Assembly: GCA_025529335.1 (NCBI GenBank)
Contig: JAMYHX010000320.1
Location: 1-49,454 of the forward strand
Reading direction: 5' to 3'
Origin: Rhizopus sp. PT2906
Lineage: Eukaryota; Mucoromycota; Mucoromycetes; Mucorales; Rhizopodaceae
Length of the DNA: 49,454 nucleotides
In this document: positions 32,299 through 44,391 of the stretch, piece after piece
Position numbering within the stretch: position 1 is the first letter of the stretch
Layout: each line of letters opens with the position of its first letter
Notes under the pieces: model-generated
What the model was told of the DNA's origin: nothing
Database searches by the model: none
What the model saw: only the letters and a program-made list of their open reading frames with translations
Position numbers and translations under genes: made by a program

Positions 32299-35200
32299 AT
32301 GACTACAGGCAAATTAGAGCCACCGACCACACTTTTTAAGAGAAAATCAATGACAGACATGGGCTATAATGCCAATGTGTTTATTGGAAAGAATGAACAA
32401 ATGATTCAAGTGGGACAATACTTGACCAATTCAGGATTTATTCCAAAGGAGTTTGTTCAAAACGAAGTCGTTTGGTTTTATGAGTAAGAAATAATAATAG
32501 CGCGCAATACAAAACTAACCGCTTCATCACTATAGAAACCTTGGTATCGATGACTATTACTTTGCAATTGAATCAGTCGAGACAATTGCTAATCATATTA
32601 CTGCTCTTTATGGCGCCAAAATACTGGCTTATACAAAAAATGAAAGCGTGGTAGATATCAATCTCGAAAAAGAATCGGAAGACTCCTCGGTTTACATCCA
32701 CTCTTCTCCTCCGGGTGTATCTCTTCTCCAGGGCCATCAATGCGAGAGAAGGTGAGATAAATTACCTTTTAGGGGAATAAGAAAAAATAAAAAAGTTTAA
32801 AAATAGAATTGATGAAAAATACTTGGATCTGCTCGGTTCCTCGGAAGCCTATCGTGTAGAATCGTATCGTTCAAATGCTACCGCGGATTCAGGCATGTCT
32901 TCTCAGTTAAGATGTTACTTTGTCACCAAGTGTCAGTTCAATAGTCCCAAGCCTACTGCAGATCAAGAACGAGATATTTATCAAGTGGCAGATCAAAACT
33001 TTTTGAAAAAGGCGACAGAGTATACCCGAAAGGTCTATCAGGATGTGATGTGTGATGTGCTCGAAAGGACAGGTCCAGTGATGGAAATGTATGATGTGCC
33101 AGGTACAAGAGAACATCGTTTGATCATTGGTTATCGTCAGCGAAGTACTCAAGGTTTCTTTGCTGCAATGTCTGATCTCTATCATTATTATGGTCTATAT
33201 TCCACTCGCAAGTATGTTGGTAAGTTGTCTTAAAAAGCCATCGCTTTAACAAGGCTTAATGTTTTATTATTAGAGCAATTTTCCAATGGAGTGACCATCA
33301 TGGCATTATACTTGCATCCTTTATCTGAGCCAAAAGATGGAATACCCATCGAACATTCCATTCATCAAGTAATCAGAGAAATTTCCCTCTTGTACTGTTT
33401 ACCAAAGAACCCACTTCAGCACTTCTTTGTCACCAACAAGCTCTCCGTGCAGGAAACTGTTTATGGTTATGTTGGCTGGATCTTTTGTCAACACTTTCTG
33501 AATCGTCTTGGACAGGAGTACATCAGTCTGACCCACATCCTTGACTCTGCAAACCCCTTACATGAGGAGGTCTTGGCCACGATCAAGAAACGGTTACGAC
33601 AAGACACATTCACCCGCGAGTACATTTTGAACATTATCAGACAACACCCCGATCTTGTCAAACTTCTCTACGCCAACTTTGCCAAGGTGCACTACCTCAA
33701 TCGACGTCAAGGCCGCTTGCAACAGACAATCTCATACCAACGACTACGTACAATTGAGGATTTGACAGAAGAAGAACTGCGCAAAAAGATCAAGTCATCG
33801 ACTTCCAACAGCCATGAACAGCTCGTGTTTGAATCGTTTTTGACTTTTAATAAGCATGTACTCAAGACAAACTTTTATCAATCAACCAAGGTCGCACTTT
33901 CCTTCAGAATGGATCCAAGCTTCTTGCCCGAGATCGAGTATCCAAATCCACTCTACGGCATGTTCTTCGTCGTCGGTTCTGAGTTCCGTGGGTTCCATCT
34001 CAGGTTCCAGGACGTAGCAAGAGGTGGTATTCGTATCATTCGCTCACGTAATCGTGAAGCCTACTCGATCAATTTGCGAACCTTGTTTGATGAAAACTAT
34101 GCTTTGGCTGCCACACAACAAAGGAAAAACAAGGATATCCCCGAAGGTGGGTCCAAGGGCACGATTCTACTCAATATCGATCAGCAAGACAAGCCTTTGG
34201 TTGCTTTTGAAAAATACGTGGATTCTATCTTGGATCTGTTAATTGTCGGATATGGCGACCCCTTGGTTGATCTGGTAGGTAAGCCTGAGATCCTCTTCTT
34301 TGGTCCTGACGAAGGTACAGCCGATTATATGGACTGGGCATCTCAACATGCTCGTCGTCGTCATGCTAGCTTTTGGAAAGCTTTTACAACAGGCAAGTCA
34401 CAAGCTCTAGGCGGCATACCTCATGATGTATTTGGCATGACAACGAGATCAGTGCATCAGTATGTCTTGGGAATATATCGTAAAGATGGACTAAAGGAAG
34501 AAGAGTGCACCAAGGTACAGACAGGTGGGCCAGATGGAGACCTCGGATCCAACGAAATCAAAATCTCCAAGGATAACACGATTGCCGTGGTGGATGGCTC
34601 AGGCGTCCTTTATGATCCTGTAGGTATCGATCGTGATGAGTTGAACCGATTAGCTCAGTCTCGGTTGATGATTCATCATTTTGACAAAAATAAGCTATCA
34701 CCTCAAGGCTTCTGTGTCCTCGTAGACGACAATAACGTGGTGTTGCCTAATGGTACTGTGATCGAAAGCGGATTACAGTTCAGAAATACGTTTCACACCA
34801 ATCCTTTGGCTCAAGCAACCGTCTTCGTTCCCTGTGGTGGACGTCCAGAATCAGTTGGACTCGATAACATGTACATGCTGATAGATTCTGGTAATGGCCC
34901 ACTTTTCAAGTATGTCGTAGAAGGCGCCAATCTCTTCTTTACCCAAGAAGCTCGTATTCGATTGGAAAAGGCGGGTATAAAAATATTCAAGGACGCCTCA
35001 GCCAACAAGGGCGGTGTCACTTCATCCTCTCTTGAAGTCTTGGCTGCTTTGGCGTTCAACGATGAAGAGTTTGAAGAGCACATGTGTGTGAAACCAGAAG
35101 GAACTGCACCCGAGTTTTATCAGGCTTATGTGAAGGAAGTTCAGGAAATCATAGAGCGTAATGCACGATTAGAATTTGAAGCGCTTTGGGAAGAACATAA

Positions 35201-35504
35201 AAAGACACAAGCGCCCATATCTATCCTTTCGGACGAACTTTCAACAGCCATCTTGCAACTCAATGAGCAACTGCAAGCCACGTCTTTATGGAGCAACCAT
35301 GATCTGCGTCATTCAGTTCTGTCCAAGGCATTCCCTAAACTTTTACTAGACAAACTGGGTTTGAAGACGCTACTGGAAAGAATACCAGAAAACTATGTAA
35401 AGGCTATCTTTGGAGCAGCCCTTGCTTCCCAGTTTGTTTATAAGCATGGTCCTCGTCCAGATAAATTCGCATTTTATGATTTTATGCAACAAAACTATAT
35501 CTAA
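32299..35504 (+). CDS. GDH2: NAD-dependent glutamate dehydrogenase, large type
   Basis: Deaminates glutamate to 2-oxoglutarate and ammonia with NAD+, feeding nitrogen catabolism. Exons 32299-32483, 32536-32751, 32807-33219 and 33274-35504 join in phase to 1014 aa, close to the 115-kDa fungal class (yeast Gdh2 about 1090). The C-terminal half is the dehydrogenase: EFRGFHLRFQDVARGGIRII (substrate region), QQRKNKDIPEGGSKGTILL (catalytic Lys region), TGGPDGDLGSNEIK (NAD-binding Rossmann glycines) and FKDASANKGGVTSSSLEVLA. The N-terminal ~500 residues are the regulatory extension found only in this class. GATAAG sites upstream fit nitrogen control. Confidence 0.96.
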
Positions 35505-35655
35505 ACTAGTATCAATAAAAATAGACATTGGTTGCAAATAATCAATGGTGTCCCAATGGTATATTAGTGTGGCACCTTTATTAAAATGTGGCACTCGACA
35601 AGTATTAAAATGCGGCACTTTTATTTTTTATTTTTTGACATTTTCAAAACTTGAA

Positions 35656-36361
35656 ATGAGTCGACCATTGTTTGGAGGTGCGATCGTATGTCCAATTAGA
35701 CCATCCTTTTTGGATGCAAGGTATTTAATACTTTAGAACTCGTCTCTCAAGTTAATGAGTTATAGTTCTATTCGACAAGTACCTGATAACCAAGAAGTAT
35801 TTGTGGATACAGAGACACAGCAAAGCTTTATTGTTGAGTTATTAGAACCAGCAGACGCTCAAGATCAGGAAATTGCAAAGTAAAATCTATACAAATGGAT
35901 TTGCCTTTAATCAATTGTAACACGTATCTTTTTTAGATTTCACTTTCAACAATTATGCGAAGACAATGAAGCAGCCGATTCGGTCATTGTGTCTGTTGAA
36001 CACTGTAAACCAGAGGACATAACGCCACTTTTACCGTAAGTAACAAAAACGAGGATATGTATGAAGCTCATTGAATATAAACAGAAAGGATACGACGGAA
36101 GTTTATCTCTTGCACGGTAAACAGATGGTTGCAAAGTTTAATGAAAAGGACGCATTAAATACCATAGATATATTGCTTGCCGTGGTTCGATTCAATCAAG
36201 TCTCGACCGATTGTGTGATTTCGATGAACGTCCCAGTCCAAGTTGCTGCAAACAGTAGTGAGGCTGAATCATTTACTCAAGCCAATGTGGATTTGGTAAA
36301 GCAAGACATGATGACCATTCTGCAAGGTTTACAAGTGAGGGATTGGAATTTATTTGGGTAG
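35656..36361 (+). CDS. MOG1: Ran-binding nuclear import factor Mog1
   Basis: Binds Ran and promotes nucleotide release, supporting nuclear import. Exons 35656-35720, 35766-35879, 35937-36035 and 36085-36361 join in phase to 184 aa. Key stretches are the N-terminus RPLFGGAIVCPIRPSFLDAS, VPDNQEVFVDTETQQSFIVE and ELLEP, and later LLAVVRFNQVSTDCVISMNV. These match the Mog1/PsbP-like fold, family length about 190-220. It lies 151 bp downstream of GDH2 on the same strand and converges on the coiled-coil gene. Confidence 0.92.
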
Positions 36362-36512
36362 TTGTTACTCGCATTAAAACATACAATAAAAATGTAAACT
36401 TTTGATCAGAAAAAGAGTCAAAGTGAAGCTTTCCTTTTTCTTCACTAATGGAATAAAAATTTCCTTGTTGGCCTCTGTATCGTCAAAGAGGGGTTTAAAT
36501 ACAAATAGGCTC

Positions 36513-38258
36513 TCAGGGTATTAATTTTCCTAATTGCCGTGCTAGGGCCACATTTTTTCCATAGAGTATTAGTGATTCTTCTTTTAGCGTTTGGTTTTGT
36601 TGATATAATACTTCAAGCTGATCTCTTAGCTCTGCTTTATTCATCTGCTGCTGTAGCTCTAGATGCTCTATTCTCTTTGCATGCTCTTCCTGAGCTTGCT
36701 TCAACCTTAAATTTAGCTCGGCCGCATTTCTTTTAATTTCTGTGTCCAGTTCTTCTTGAAGTTCTACTATTTGATGAGACAAGTCTCTTACTTCACCATG
36801 TATGTGCAATACATCTGTTTCGTATTTCTTTTGGAATTCTTTTAACTGCTTTTGCTTCCACTGCACTTGATCTTTTTCTAATGTCTGCATAAACTCTTGA
36901 TGAATGCATTGATTGTTCTTTTTATGTAACTCTTGTTTAAACATGTCCTGCAGTTGAACCAGTTGAGCTTCAAGGCCTGTCATCTCTTGTTGATACCGCT
37001 GCTCTAACTGATACGCTCTTGCTCTCTGAACAATGGCATCTGTTTTAGCTGCCTTGAGCGCAACCTGAAGGGCGCACATCTCCGTATCATCTGCTGCAGA
37101 GCGTTCAGACACTTCGAGCATATCTACTTTTCTTTGAAGCCGCTGTTTTGTGATTTGCAACTCTTTTATCTCCTGCCTCATCGTCTTGTTTAGCTCGTCC
37201 TTTTTTTCATCTGCTAGTTTAAGCTGCTGTCTTACACTGGCCAACGCCAATGCCTGTCTTTTGCATTCTCTGTCCAAGTCTATCGCCTGTCTTTCAGCTT
37301 CATTAAGCAGCATACGCATAGCCTCAGCCTCTTTATTATCGTCACTCTCTTGGCTTTTGTGAATAGCCTCGAGACTTGCCTTGAGCCGTGCAGCCTGATT
37401 CTTGTACCTCAACCGTTGCTGTTTGATATCTTCCATCTCTTCCAACATACGTTCCATTTCTTTTCTAACCATGTCTACAGTTAATTCAAATTCATCTCTC
37501 TCTTCTCTACAAGCCAATAGAGCATCCTCCAACTGCTTCACCTGAGCTTCATACTGGTTCCGAAGCATCAGTGCCTTTCTTTGACACGATATATGGCATT
37601 CCTTTGTCTGCTTTTGTTGTTTCAATACAAACGACATGTCACGTTCGAGCATCCGGTTCTTTGATAAACTTTTTTGAAGTGCCTCTAATAATCGCTGCAC
37701 TCTGTGTTGTTCCGCCATTCTCTTCTTGTGCTCTTTCAAAACCGATTCATAATGGTGTGTTTCCCAGGACTGAATATGTTGTAACAATGTCTGACAGAAA
37801 TCTCGACAGGGCTGTTCTGTAGCGTGATCGTTTATGGATGATTTTAGTCTGACCAAGAAGACTGGAGTCGTGTCAGTCTCGTCTTCTGGTGTCAAGTCCT
37901 CGTCAAAGAGCCGTGGCAATTCATTACCTGTCCATTCGTCCCATAGACTATGTTGATGGGACACTTTCTTTTCATGTGACGATAGGAATTGATCGATTTG
38001 TTGACAAAGTTGTACAACCACAGAGTTGTCCTGCTTTTGTTTTAATACCGCTAATTGACTTTCTAGCTCTATTTCTTTCTGTACGTGCTGCTGAATCTCG
38101 TTTTCTAAAACATGTACTCTCTTCTCTAAGCCGTCAATGACTTGATAGAGCGTTGATTTTGATGATGAGCAAGAAGAGAATCTGCGTATATATGTGGGCG
38201 TAGTAAGCACTGTATCTGTTTCACTTATGGAATCATCCGTTATTAAATCAACTTCCAT
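36513..38258 (-). CDS. Long coiled-coil protein, 581 aa
   Basis: A single uninterrupted exon from the ATG at 38258 to the TAA at 36513, unusual among intron-rich neighbours. Residues 1-35 are acidic with a Ser-rich segment (RRFSSCSSSKSTLYQV). Residues about 40-95 and 170-575 are heptad-rich, Gln/Glu/Lys/Leu coiled coil (MLEEMEDIKQQRLRYKNQAA). A non-coiled gap lies near 110-165. This layout fits a structural or tethering protein (spindle-pole, Golgi or cytoskeletal). No motor, GRIP or other domain is seen, so the role is unknown. Confidence 0.85.
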   Translation of the reverse strand: MEVDLITDDSISETDTVLTTPTYIRRFSSCSSSKSTLYQVIDGLEKRVHVLENEIQQHVQKEIELESQLAVLKQKQDNSVVVQLCQQIDQFLSSHEKKVSHQHSLWDEWTGNELPRLFDEDLTPEDETDTTPVFLVRLKSSINDHATEQPCRDFCQTLLQHIQSWETHHYESVLKEHKKRMAEQHRVQRLLEALQKSLSKNRMLERDMSFVLKQQKQTKECHISCQRKALMLRNQYEAQVKQLEDALLACREERDEFELTVDMVRKEMERMLEEMEDIKQQRLRYKNQAARLKASLEAIHKSQESDDNKEAEAMRMLLNEAERQAIDLDRECKRQALALASVRQQLKLADEKKDELNKTMRQEIKELQITKQRLQRKVDMLEVSERSAADDTEMCALQVALKAAKTDAIVQRARAYQLEQRYQQEMTGLEAQLVQLQDMFKQELHKKNNQCIHQEFMQTLEKDQVQWKQKQLKEFQKKYETDVLHIHGEVRDLSHQIVELQEELDTEIKRNAAELNLRLKQAQEEHAKRIEHLELQQQMNKAELRDQLEVLYQQNQTLKEESLILYGKNVALARQLGKLIP

Positions 38259-38410
38259 TTTAAAGAATGTTGTGTTTCTATTGTGTTTGTGTGTGTGTGT
38301 GTTTATTTAAATAAATGGTAAGAAAAAAAATAAGGAGAAAAAAAAAGAGAGAGAGAGAGAGAATAGGAGAATCTTTTAGTATTTATCAATGTATGCATCT
38401 TGACCCTTAA

Positions 38411-39254
38411 TTATAATCTACTGGCAAGACGGTTGAAAGGAACGGCCAAGTGTCTTACAATATCGGTATACATCTAAAACATAGTGGAATTAGCGCGCGC
38501 ATTATATATATTTAGTGTATAGCTTTACCTCTTCCTTCAATTGCTTATAAACAATACCAGCCTTTGCTTTGGGTGCCCATTTTAATGCCAATTCCTTTGC
38601 TTTTGGCAGCACTTCCTTTTCGGGACAAGCGACATCAACCAAACCATGATCCAGCGCTTCTTGAGCAGTAAAGCGGTGGCCTTGCAAGATCATCTTGCGG
38701 AAAGTAACCGGCGTTGACTTGTCACGGCACAAGGCAGCCATACCAGGAGTAAGAGCGGATGGAAGATCTACCTCGTTCATGCAGATAAATCCTTTATCAG
38801 ATCTCATCACTCTATAATCTAATAAAAAAAGCAATGAGAAACGATACTCGACAATAAAAAAAAGCCTATTACCGTGAGCCAAAGCGAGCATACATCCACC
38901 AGCAAACGCGTGTCCGTTGATGGCAGCGACAGTAGGTATACAAAAAGTCAGCATCCTTCGAAGCATGAGCATAAAGGTATCAATAAACAAAGGATTGACC
39001 AAAGCATGTGCCAAATCTAATCCATTGCTATAAATCCTGTCTTGACCCACTGTGACCAAGGCCATGTCGACTGGATCTTCTGCTTCAAAAAAGATACCTT
39101 CGATAATGGTTAGTGCCTTGATGATGCTTTGGCAGAACTCGGTCGTGAAGCGATTATCCTTGTTGTGTAAGTAAAGGATGAACAGGGGACCCTCTTGATC
39201 GAGTGTCATGTGATGAACTTCTTTGCTGGGTAATGCGACAGGGAATTGAACCAT
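38411..39254 (-). CDS. Peroxisomal enoyl-CoA isomerase/hydratase (crotonase fold)
   Basis: Exons 38873-39254, 38529-38818 and 38411-38473 join in phase to 244 aa. It acts in beta-oxidation of unsaturated fatty acids, most like delta3,delta2-enoyl-CoA isomerases (Eci1/ECI2). Crotonase landmarks are LYLHNKDNRFTTEFCQ, VTVGQDRIYSNGLDL (oxyanion-hole region) and AAINGHAFAGGCMLALAHDY. The first intron is in frame, so a naive read-through adds 18 false residues. The last exon of 63 nt encodes the C-terminus ending in ASRL, a PTS1 peroxisomal targeting signal (SRL). Read without that splice, the protein would end in TKYI and lose the signal. Confidence 0.93.
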
Positions 39255-39303
39255 TGGATAAAGTAGTGTTGAAGAAGAAAAAAAAATTATTAAAAGTTGG
39301 ATG

Positions 39304-39311
39304 TATTTATA
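39304..39311 (-). promoter_or_regulatory. TATA box of the enoyl-CoA isomerase gene
   Basis: TATAAATA on the minus strand, 50 bp upstream of the ATG at 39254. It sits closer to the start than most TATA boxes, so the leader would be short. Confidence 0.35.
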
Positions 39312-39567
39312 CTCACGCGGGTTTTGTGCTGACAAAATGCCGTTTCAAAAATGGTAATTTGTGTGACAGTAAACCATTGCTCTCCCATATTGTTTACGAC
39401 CAGATGTAAAAAAAAAGGGCAGTTGTATTAAACGGAAGTATGAAGTGCCCTTTTTTTGGGATACATGGAACATTGAATAATCCCGATGATTCGTTCTCAC
39501 GTTATAAAGCAGGAAAAAAAAAGTGACAATTTGCCCATGTGAAAATGAAGTATACAGGTTTTTCTAC

Positions 39568-39639
39568 AAGTAATGTCGTATAATTCGAAAGTTTATAATA
39601 CAAAATATACAAAATACGACATCTGGGACGACATTACTT
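39568..39639. repeat. 12-bp perfect inverted repeat
   Basis: AAGTAATGTCGT at 39568-39579 pairs perfectly with ACGACATTACTT at 39628-39639 around a 48-nt spacer. It could be a small foldback element or a regulatory hairpin. Confidence 0.6.
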
Positions 39640-41035
39640 TCTGGAAATAATGTACTACTTTAAACACAACTCTCAGGTCAAACAAGACAACGCTATATTC
39701 TAATCATGACCATAGAATTGTCCCTTTATTAGTTTGGAAGTTATCCGTGTTCCAATTTGTTCTTAGAACAAAAGCAATTGACAGCTCTCTCCACATTATA
39801 CCTAAAGACTTGCAGGGATTCAAGTTTTATCTATTAAAATCGACTATAAGCCGAGCAATACAATTTTAGTAAAAGGGCTCTTTTAACTATACCAACCCTT
39901 TTTCTTCTAGTATTACGAATTTTCTCTGTAAAAGAGAATCTATATTGAATACACATGACTCTATTGAAGTATCTATAGCACATGATCCGTAGTCTATTGA
40001 AATAAAGAAAGGTAGAATACTTGATCCCTATATTAAATCTTTTATATTTGGATAATACATATTGACGCATGCTACTATAAGTAAAGAAATAAAGAGAGAA
40101 CAAGTGTTTAGAAATTTAGGTCTTGCAGATTGCCATGGTGACATCCTATCCATGGCGACAAGAGGGAAATCTTTTATCTTGACCAACCATTGTTGGTTGT
40201 TTCTATTTTAAACCAGTATACATTTAGTGTATATATAACACTATACATGCTTATGTAGGTCCAATGTTGAGCATATTCACTTAAAATAAAGTACTTAAGG
40301 GCACATATATCAATCATCTGTGCTATAAATGCGTGTGCGTGTGCTTGCCTAACCAGGCGTAGAAAATATGTAAGCCTCTCTCAAGAACAAATCATATGCA
40401 GCATAATGCGAGCATCTGCTGAAATTCGGCATTGTTACTGCCATTAAACATTTAATAGGAAATCTCCAATTTTACAATTTAAAATAACTATTGTGTATGA
40501 ATCGGTTACTTTGTTGCAAACATTATTGTGTATCGGCTATTGTAAATGTAACCAAAGACGACCCATTAAGGTACGGGGTTACACTTGACAATGGCTACGT
40601 AGTACTACTCACTTTGTACTTTACGTAAGCATATGCTATTTCCAAAAAAGCGATGTTACGAACCTTGAGGAGAAGTGTCTACAAAGTGGGAGCAGGGTTT
40701 AATACTCTTTGTCCAATAGATCAATGAAGGAGAATTTTCTACATCTTCTCTCGTGAGCTTCGTTACTCAGTTCAAAGGCTCAATCACATCAAATACTTGG
40801 AATGCACTTAAAATCGCAACATTCGCCGTGTCTCCAGAAGCAAGCCACTTTTTTATAAACTATTCATCAATTAGACAAGTGCTTCAATATATGTTCTTAT
40901 ATAATTCATTGAAAGGAGGATAAAAGTCTCTCAAGGGTTAGATCATTTGCATTCAGATTCAAAAAGACGATGTGACAATACTATATATTTTATGGACCTT
41001 TTTTATTCCGGGTGTCGGCTAGCTTGAACCATCAA

Positions 41036-43431
41036 ATGTCCAAAAATGGTAATTTTATCTTTTTTCGAAATGAATGCGGAAAAAAAAACGAAGTTTAAAA
41101 GCGTCATTTTTAGGTACACGCTTGTTTCTTCTTTTATTAAGTATGTGTATATCTGCAGCTACTATTGATTATAGCACTCAAGCTAATATTGACCAAGTCA
41201 AGACCACCCACGTTCATTTGGATTGGCACGTTGATTTCAATCGTAAAGTCATCTTTGGTCATGCCGCATTAGATCTTTATACTCTAGTCGATCACCTCGA
41301 CAAGGTTATTTTAGATACAAGCTATTTGGATATCAAATCCGTAGCCATAAATGGCGAGAATGCAAAGGTGAATCTTGAGAGTCTAAAGCAACAGTAGCAG
41401 TATTCTGACATATTTGTAGTTTCATGTCGCTGAAAGATACGCCAGTTTGGGTTCCGCGTTGACTATCCATTTGCCCCAGACTATTGAGAAATCGGGTACA
41501 AAGATCTGTATCCAAGTCGATTACTCTACAACCGAGAAATGTACAGCAATTCAATTCTTGGAACCTGAGTAAGTGTTTATGCATAAAGGAGATAGACGAG
41601 TCCTAAAAGCATATGTTTGTAATAGACAAACTCTTGGCAAGACACATCCCTACTTGTTCTCTCAGAGTGAACCTGTAAGACAGAAATTGAATGATTATAT
41701 AGACAATTAACTCTGTGTATACTATACAAAAGATTCATGGTCGCGCCATGATTCCTTGTCAAGATTCGCCCTCCGTCAAGGTCACTTATTCAGCAAAGGT
41801 GACATCCCCACTTCCTGTCGTAATGTCTGCCCTTCAAGAAGGCATTGAAGAAGTTTCCGATGATTTGAAGGCATATAGATTTAAACAACCCACCTCAATT
41901 CCTTCTTATTTGATTGCTATCGCTGTCGGCAACCTTGTTGGTCGCGAAATTGGTCCTCGCAGCACAGTCTGGTGTGAACCGGAAATGGTCGAACAAGCTG
42001 CTTGGGAGTTTTCTGTAAGAGAAAGAGAAATGAACAATAACTTTGTATATGCTCATTTTTAATTTAGGACACTGAATCCTTCATTGCCACAGGTGAATCC
42101 TTATTGACTCCCTATGAATGGGGTCGCTATGATTTGCTCGTTTTGCCTCCCTCTTTCCCTTATGGTGGTATGGAAGTAAGTTCAGTTATGTATTCTGCGT
42201 TCTATGTGACTAATATAATCTTAGAATCCCTGCCTTACTTTTGTCACACCCACCTTGTTGGCCGGTGATAAAAGCGCTGTTGCCGTGATTGCTCACGAGA
42301 TTGCACATAGTTGGATGGGTAATTTGGTTACAACTAATTCATGGGTAATATTGAATATACAAGGCTTAAAGAGAGAATACTAATTCGTCACTAGAAACAC
42401 TATTGGTTGAACGAAGGATGGACTGTTTTCATCGAACGTAAAATCCTGGGCCGCCTTCATGGAGAAGCTACTAGACAATTTGAGGCATTGAGTGGTAAGA
42501 ATGGGAAGTAGAAGTGTTTCCTCATAACTTATCTTTTCCAAAAAGGTCTTAAATCATTACAGGAAAGTGTAGACTTATTTGGTAGCGACTCTCCTAAAAC
42601 TGTCTTGAACCCTGATCTCCGCGGTGGCGCTGATCCTGATGATTTCTTCTCCAAAGTTCCTTATGGTAAGCATTTATTATCTTCTTGATCAATATATACT
42701 CATTACTTTTTTCTTGGCTTGTAGAAAAGGGATTTAACTTTTTGTATCATATTGAAAAGGTTGTTGGCGGTCCTTCTGTGTTTGAGCCTTACATGAAAGC
42801 CTATGTCGAGAACTTTGCATCTACTTCTATCTCCACTGAAGATTGGAAGGACTTCTTGTACCACTACATGGAAAAGGTTCACGGTTCCTCGATGGTCGAG
42901 AAATTGAACACAGTTGATTTTGATGCTTGGATCAATAAGCCTGGTATGCCACCTGTCGACAATCAATTTGACACGACACTCGCTGATGCCTGTCTTGACC
43001 TTGCTGACCGCTGGAACAAAGTTCGTGATCTCGAAAATCTTGGCCAATTCTCTCCCAAGGACGTGGAACACTTTTCTGCTGGTCAAAAGATCGTATTCTT
43101 GGAACGTTTAACTGACTGCGAACCACTGCCCTGTGCTTTAATCAGAAAAATGGACGAACTCTACCAGTTCACACCTAATCATAATGCTGATTTACGTCTT
43201 CGCTGGCAGCAGGTCTGCTTAATGGCAAATTATGAACCCATTTACCCCGAGGTCGTTCAGTTCATTACAGAGCAAGGTCGAATGAAGTTTGTTCGTCCTC
43301 TGTACAGACTCTTGCATCAAGCCAAGAATGGAGCACAGTTGGCGATTGACACTTATTTGAAACACAAGACATTCTATCATCCCATTGCTGCTCAATTAAT
43401 CGAAAAGGATATTGGTTTAGTGAAGTCCTAA
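41036..43431 (+). CDS. Leukotriene-A4-hydrolase-type M1 aminopeptidase
   Basis: A zinc aminopeptidase/epoxide hydrolase of the LTA4H family (yeast Lap2). Ten exons (41036-41048, 41159-41367, 41420-41568, 41626-41674, 41733-42014, 42068-42175, 42225-42344, 42395-42494, 42546-42665, 42725-43431) join in phase to 618 aa, the family length. Zinc ligands are H294 and H298 (HEIAHSW) and E317 (WLNEGWTVF), with catalytic E295. The substrate motif YGGMENPCLTFVTPTLLAG is intact. The C-terminal ~150 residues are the helical LTA4H C domain. The chosen start gives MSKNATIDYS, cytosolic. An in-frame alternative ATG at 41074, inside intron 1, would add a signal-peptide-like N-terminus. Confidence 0.95.
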
Positions 43432-43572
43432 CCTATCCACATTCATACACACACAAAACCCAAAATGAGTAAAAAAAAAAAAAAAAAGGCTGTATATCTT
43501 CCACTATATTTTTGTGTAATAAAAAGGTGAAGTAACAGAAAGCAAGGTTTATTTGTTGTTTCTTTGACTCGT

Positions 43573-44011
43573 TTAATCGAAGAGACCGAAACCCATATCC
43601 TATATTCGCGTACATAAAGTTAAATAAAAAGATGCGTCAAAAAGGTTTACAACTTACATCGTCGGATTCTTCCTTTTCTTCTTCCTTTTCTTCAGCAGGA
43701 GCAGCATCGGCAGCACCACCAGCAGCAGCACCGGAAGAGGCAGCAACAGCACCACCAGTAGGGACAGAGGCCATCTTTTCCTTACCTTCAGCAATGAGCT
43801 ATAGTGTGTTTTAGATAAAAGCTCAAAAAATACGTGAATGTTGTTTTTTTACCTCTTCAACATTCTTACCCTCGAGGGAGGAGATCAAGGTGTTCAAACG
43901 TTCTTCTTCGGCTTCAATACCAACGGAAGCCAAGATGTTCTTGACATCAGCAGCAGTAGGGGCGGTCTTACCACCAGCAGTGAGGAGAAGGTAGGCAGCG
44001 AGGTACTTCAT
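43573..44011 (-). CDS. RPP2: 60S acidic ribosomal stalk protein P2
   Basis: Part of the ribosomal stalk that recruits elongation factors. Exons 43853-44011, 43658-43798 and 43573-43599 join in phase to 108 aa. The N-terminal dimerisation domain MKYLAAYLLLTAGGKTAPTA is P2-type rather than P1. An Ala/Gly hinge follows (AAASSGAAAGGAADAAPA region), then EEKEEEKEESDDDMGFGLFD, the universal stalk C-terminus. The last exon encodes only the final eight residues, DMGFGLFD. An AAAAATTTTTTT element at 44077-44088 in the promoter resembles the A/T element of ribosomal-protein genes. Confidence 0.96.
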
Positions 44012-44391
44012 TTTATAAATGGAGAGTGAGAGAGAGAAGGAACAAATATGGTCTGCTCTTGTGGGCAAAGAAATAGGAAAAATTTTTTTGTGACTCTTTT
44101 ATTTAGCCCCTCCCTTCACCTCTCTTAAAATACAAAGCGCTATTTTACTAGAGAGCTGAAATAATATAAACAGTGAGAACTGGTTGCTTTATAAAAAGAC
44201 ATTAAATAGATGACGAGTTTATTTATACTAAAATCTATATACAAAGGCTTCTTCCATATACAAATGTTTATATTCAATAAGTTTATTGACACCCAAGACC
44301 CATGAAAGAGAGTTGACAATATTTGCTTATATAGCCATTGCTTTCCTGGACCCTGCTAGGCAAAAAAAAGGAGCAGTAATACGGATCAACC
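44012..44391. other. Spacer between P2 and CENP-T genes
   Basis: 380 bp containing the promoter of P2 (minus) on its left and the 3' region of the CENP-T-like gene on its right. No other feature. Confidence 0.5.

Larger units (their letters stand above)
39255..41035. other. 1.8-kb intergenic region
   Basis: Divergent promoters of the isomerase (minus) and aminopeptidase (plus). A 12-bp inverted repeat (39568-39639) is the only clear structure. The frame at 39834-40103 on the minus strand shows no domain. Nothing else is supported. Confidence 0.6.

Noticed and set aside
38819..38872. Uninterrupted 277-aa reading of the enoyl-CoA isomerase
   Set aside because: The 54-nt segment has GT-AG ends and interrupts the conserved crotonase motif; removing it restores ALAHDYRV. 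The 277-aa reading also adds upstream residues and loses the SRL terminus.
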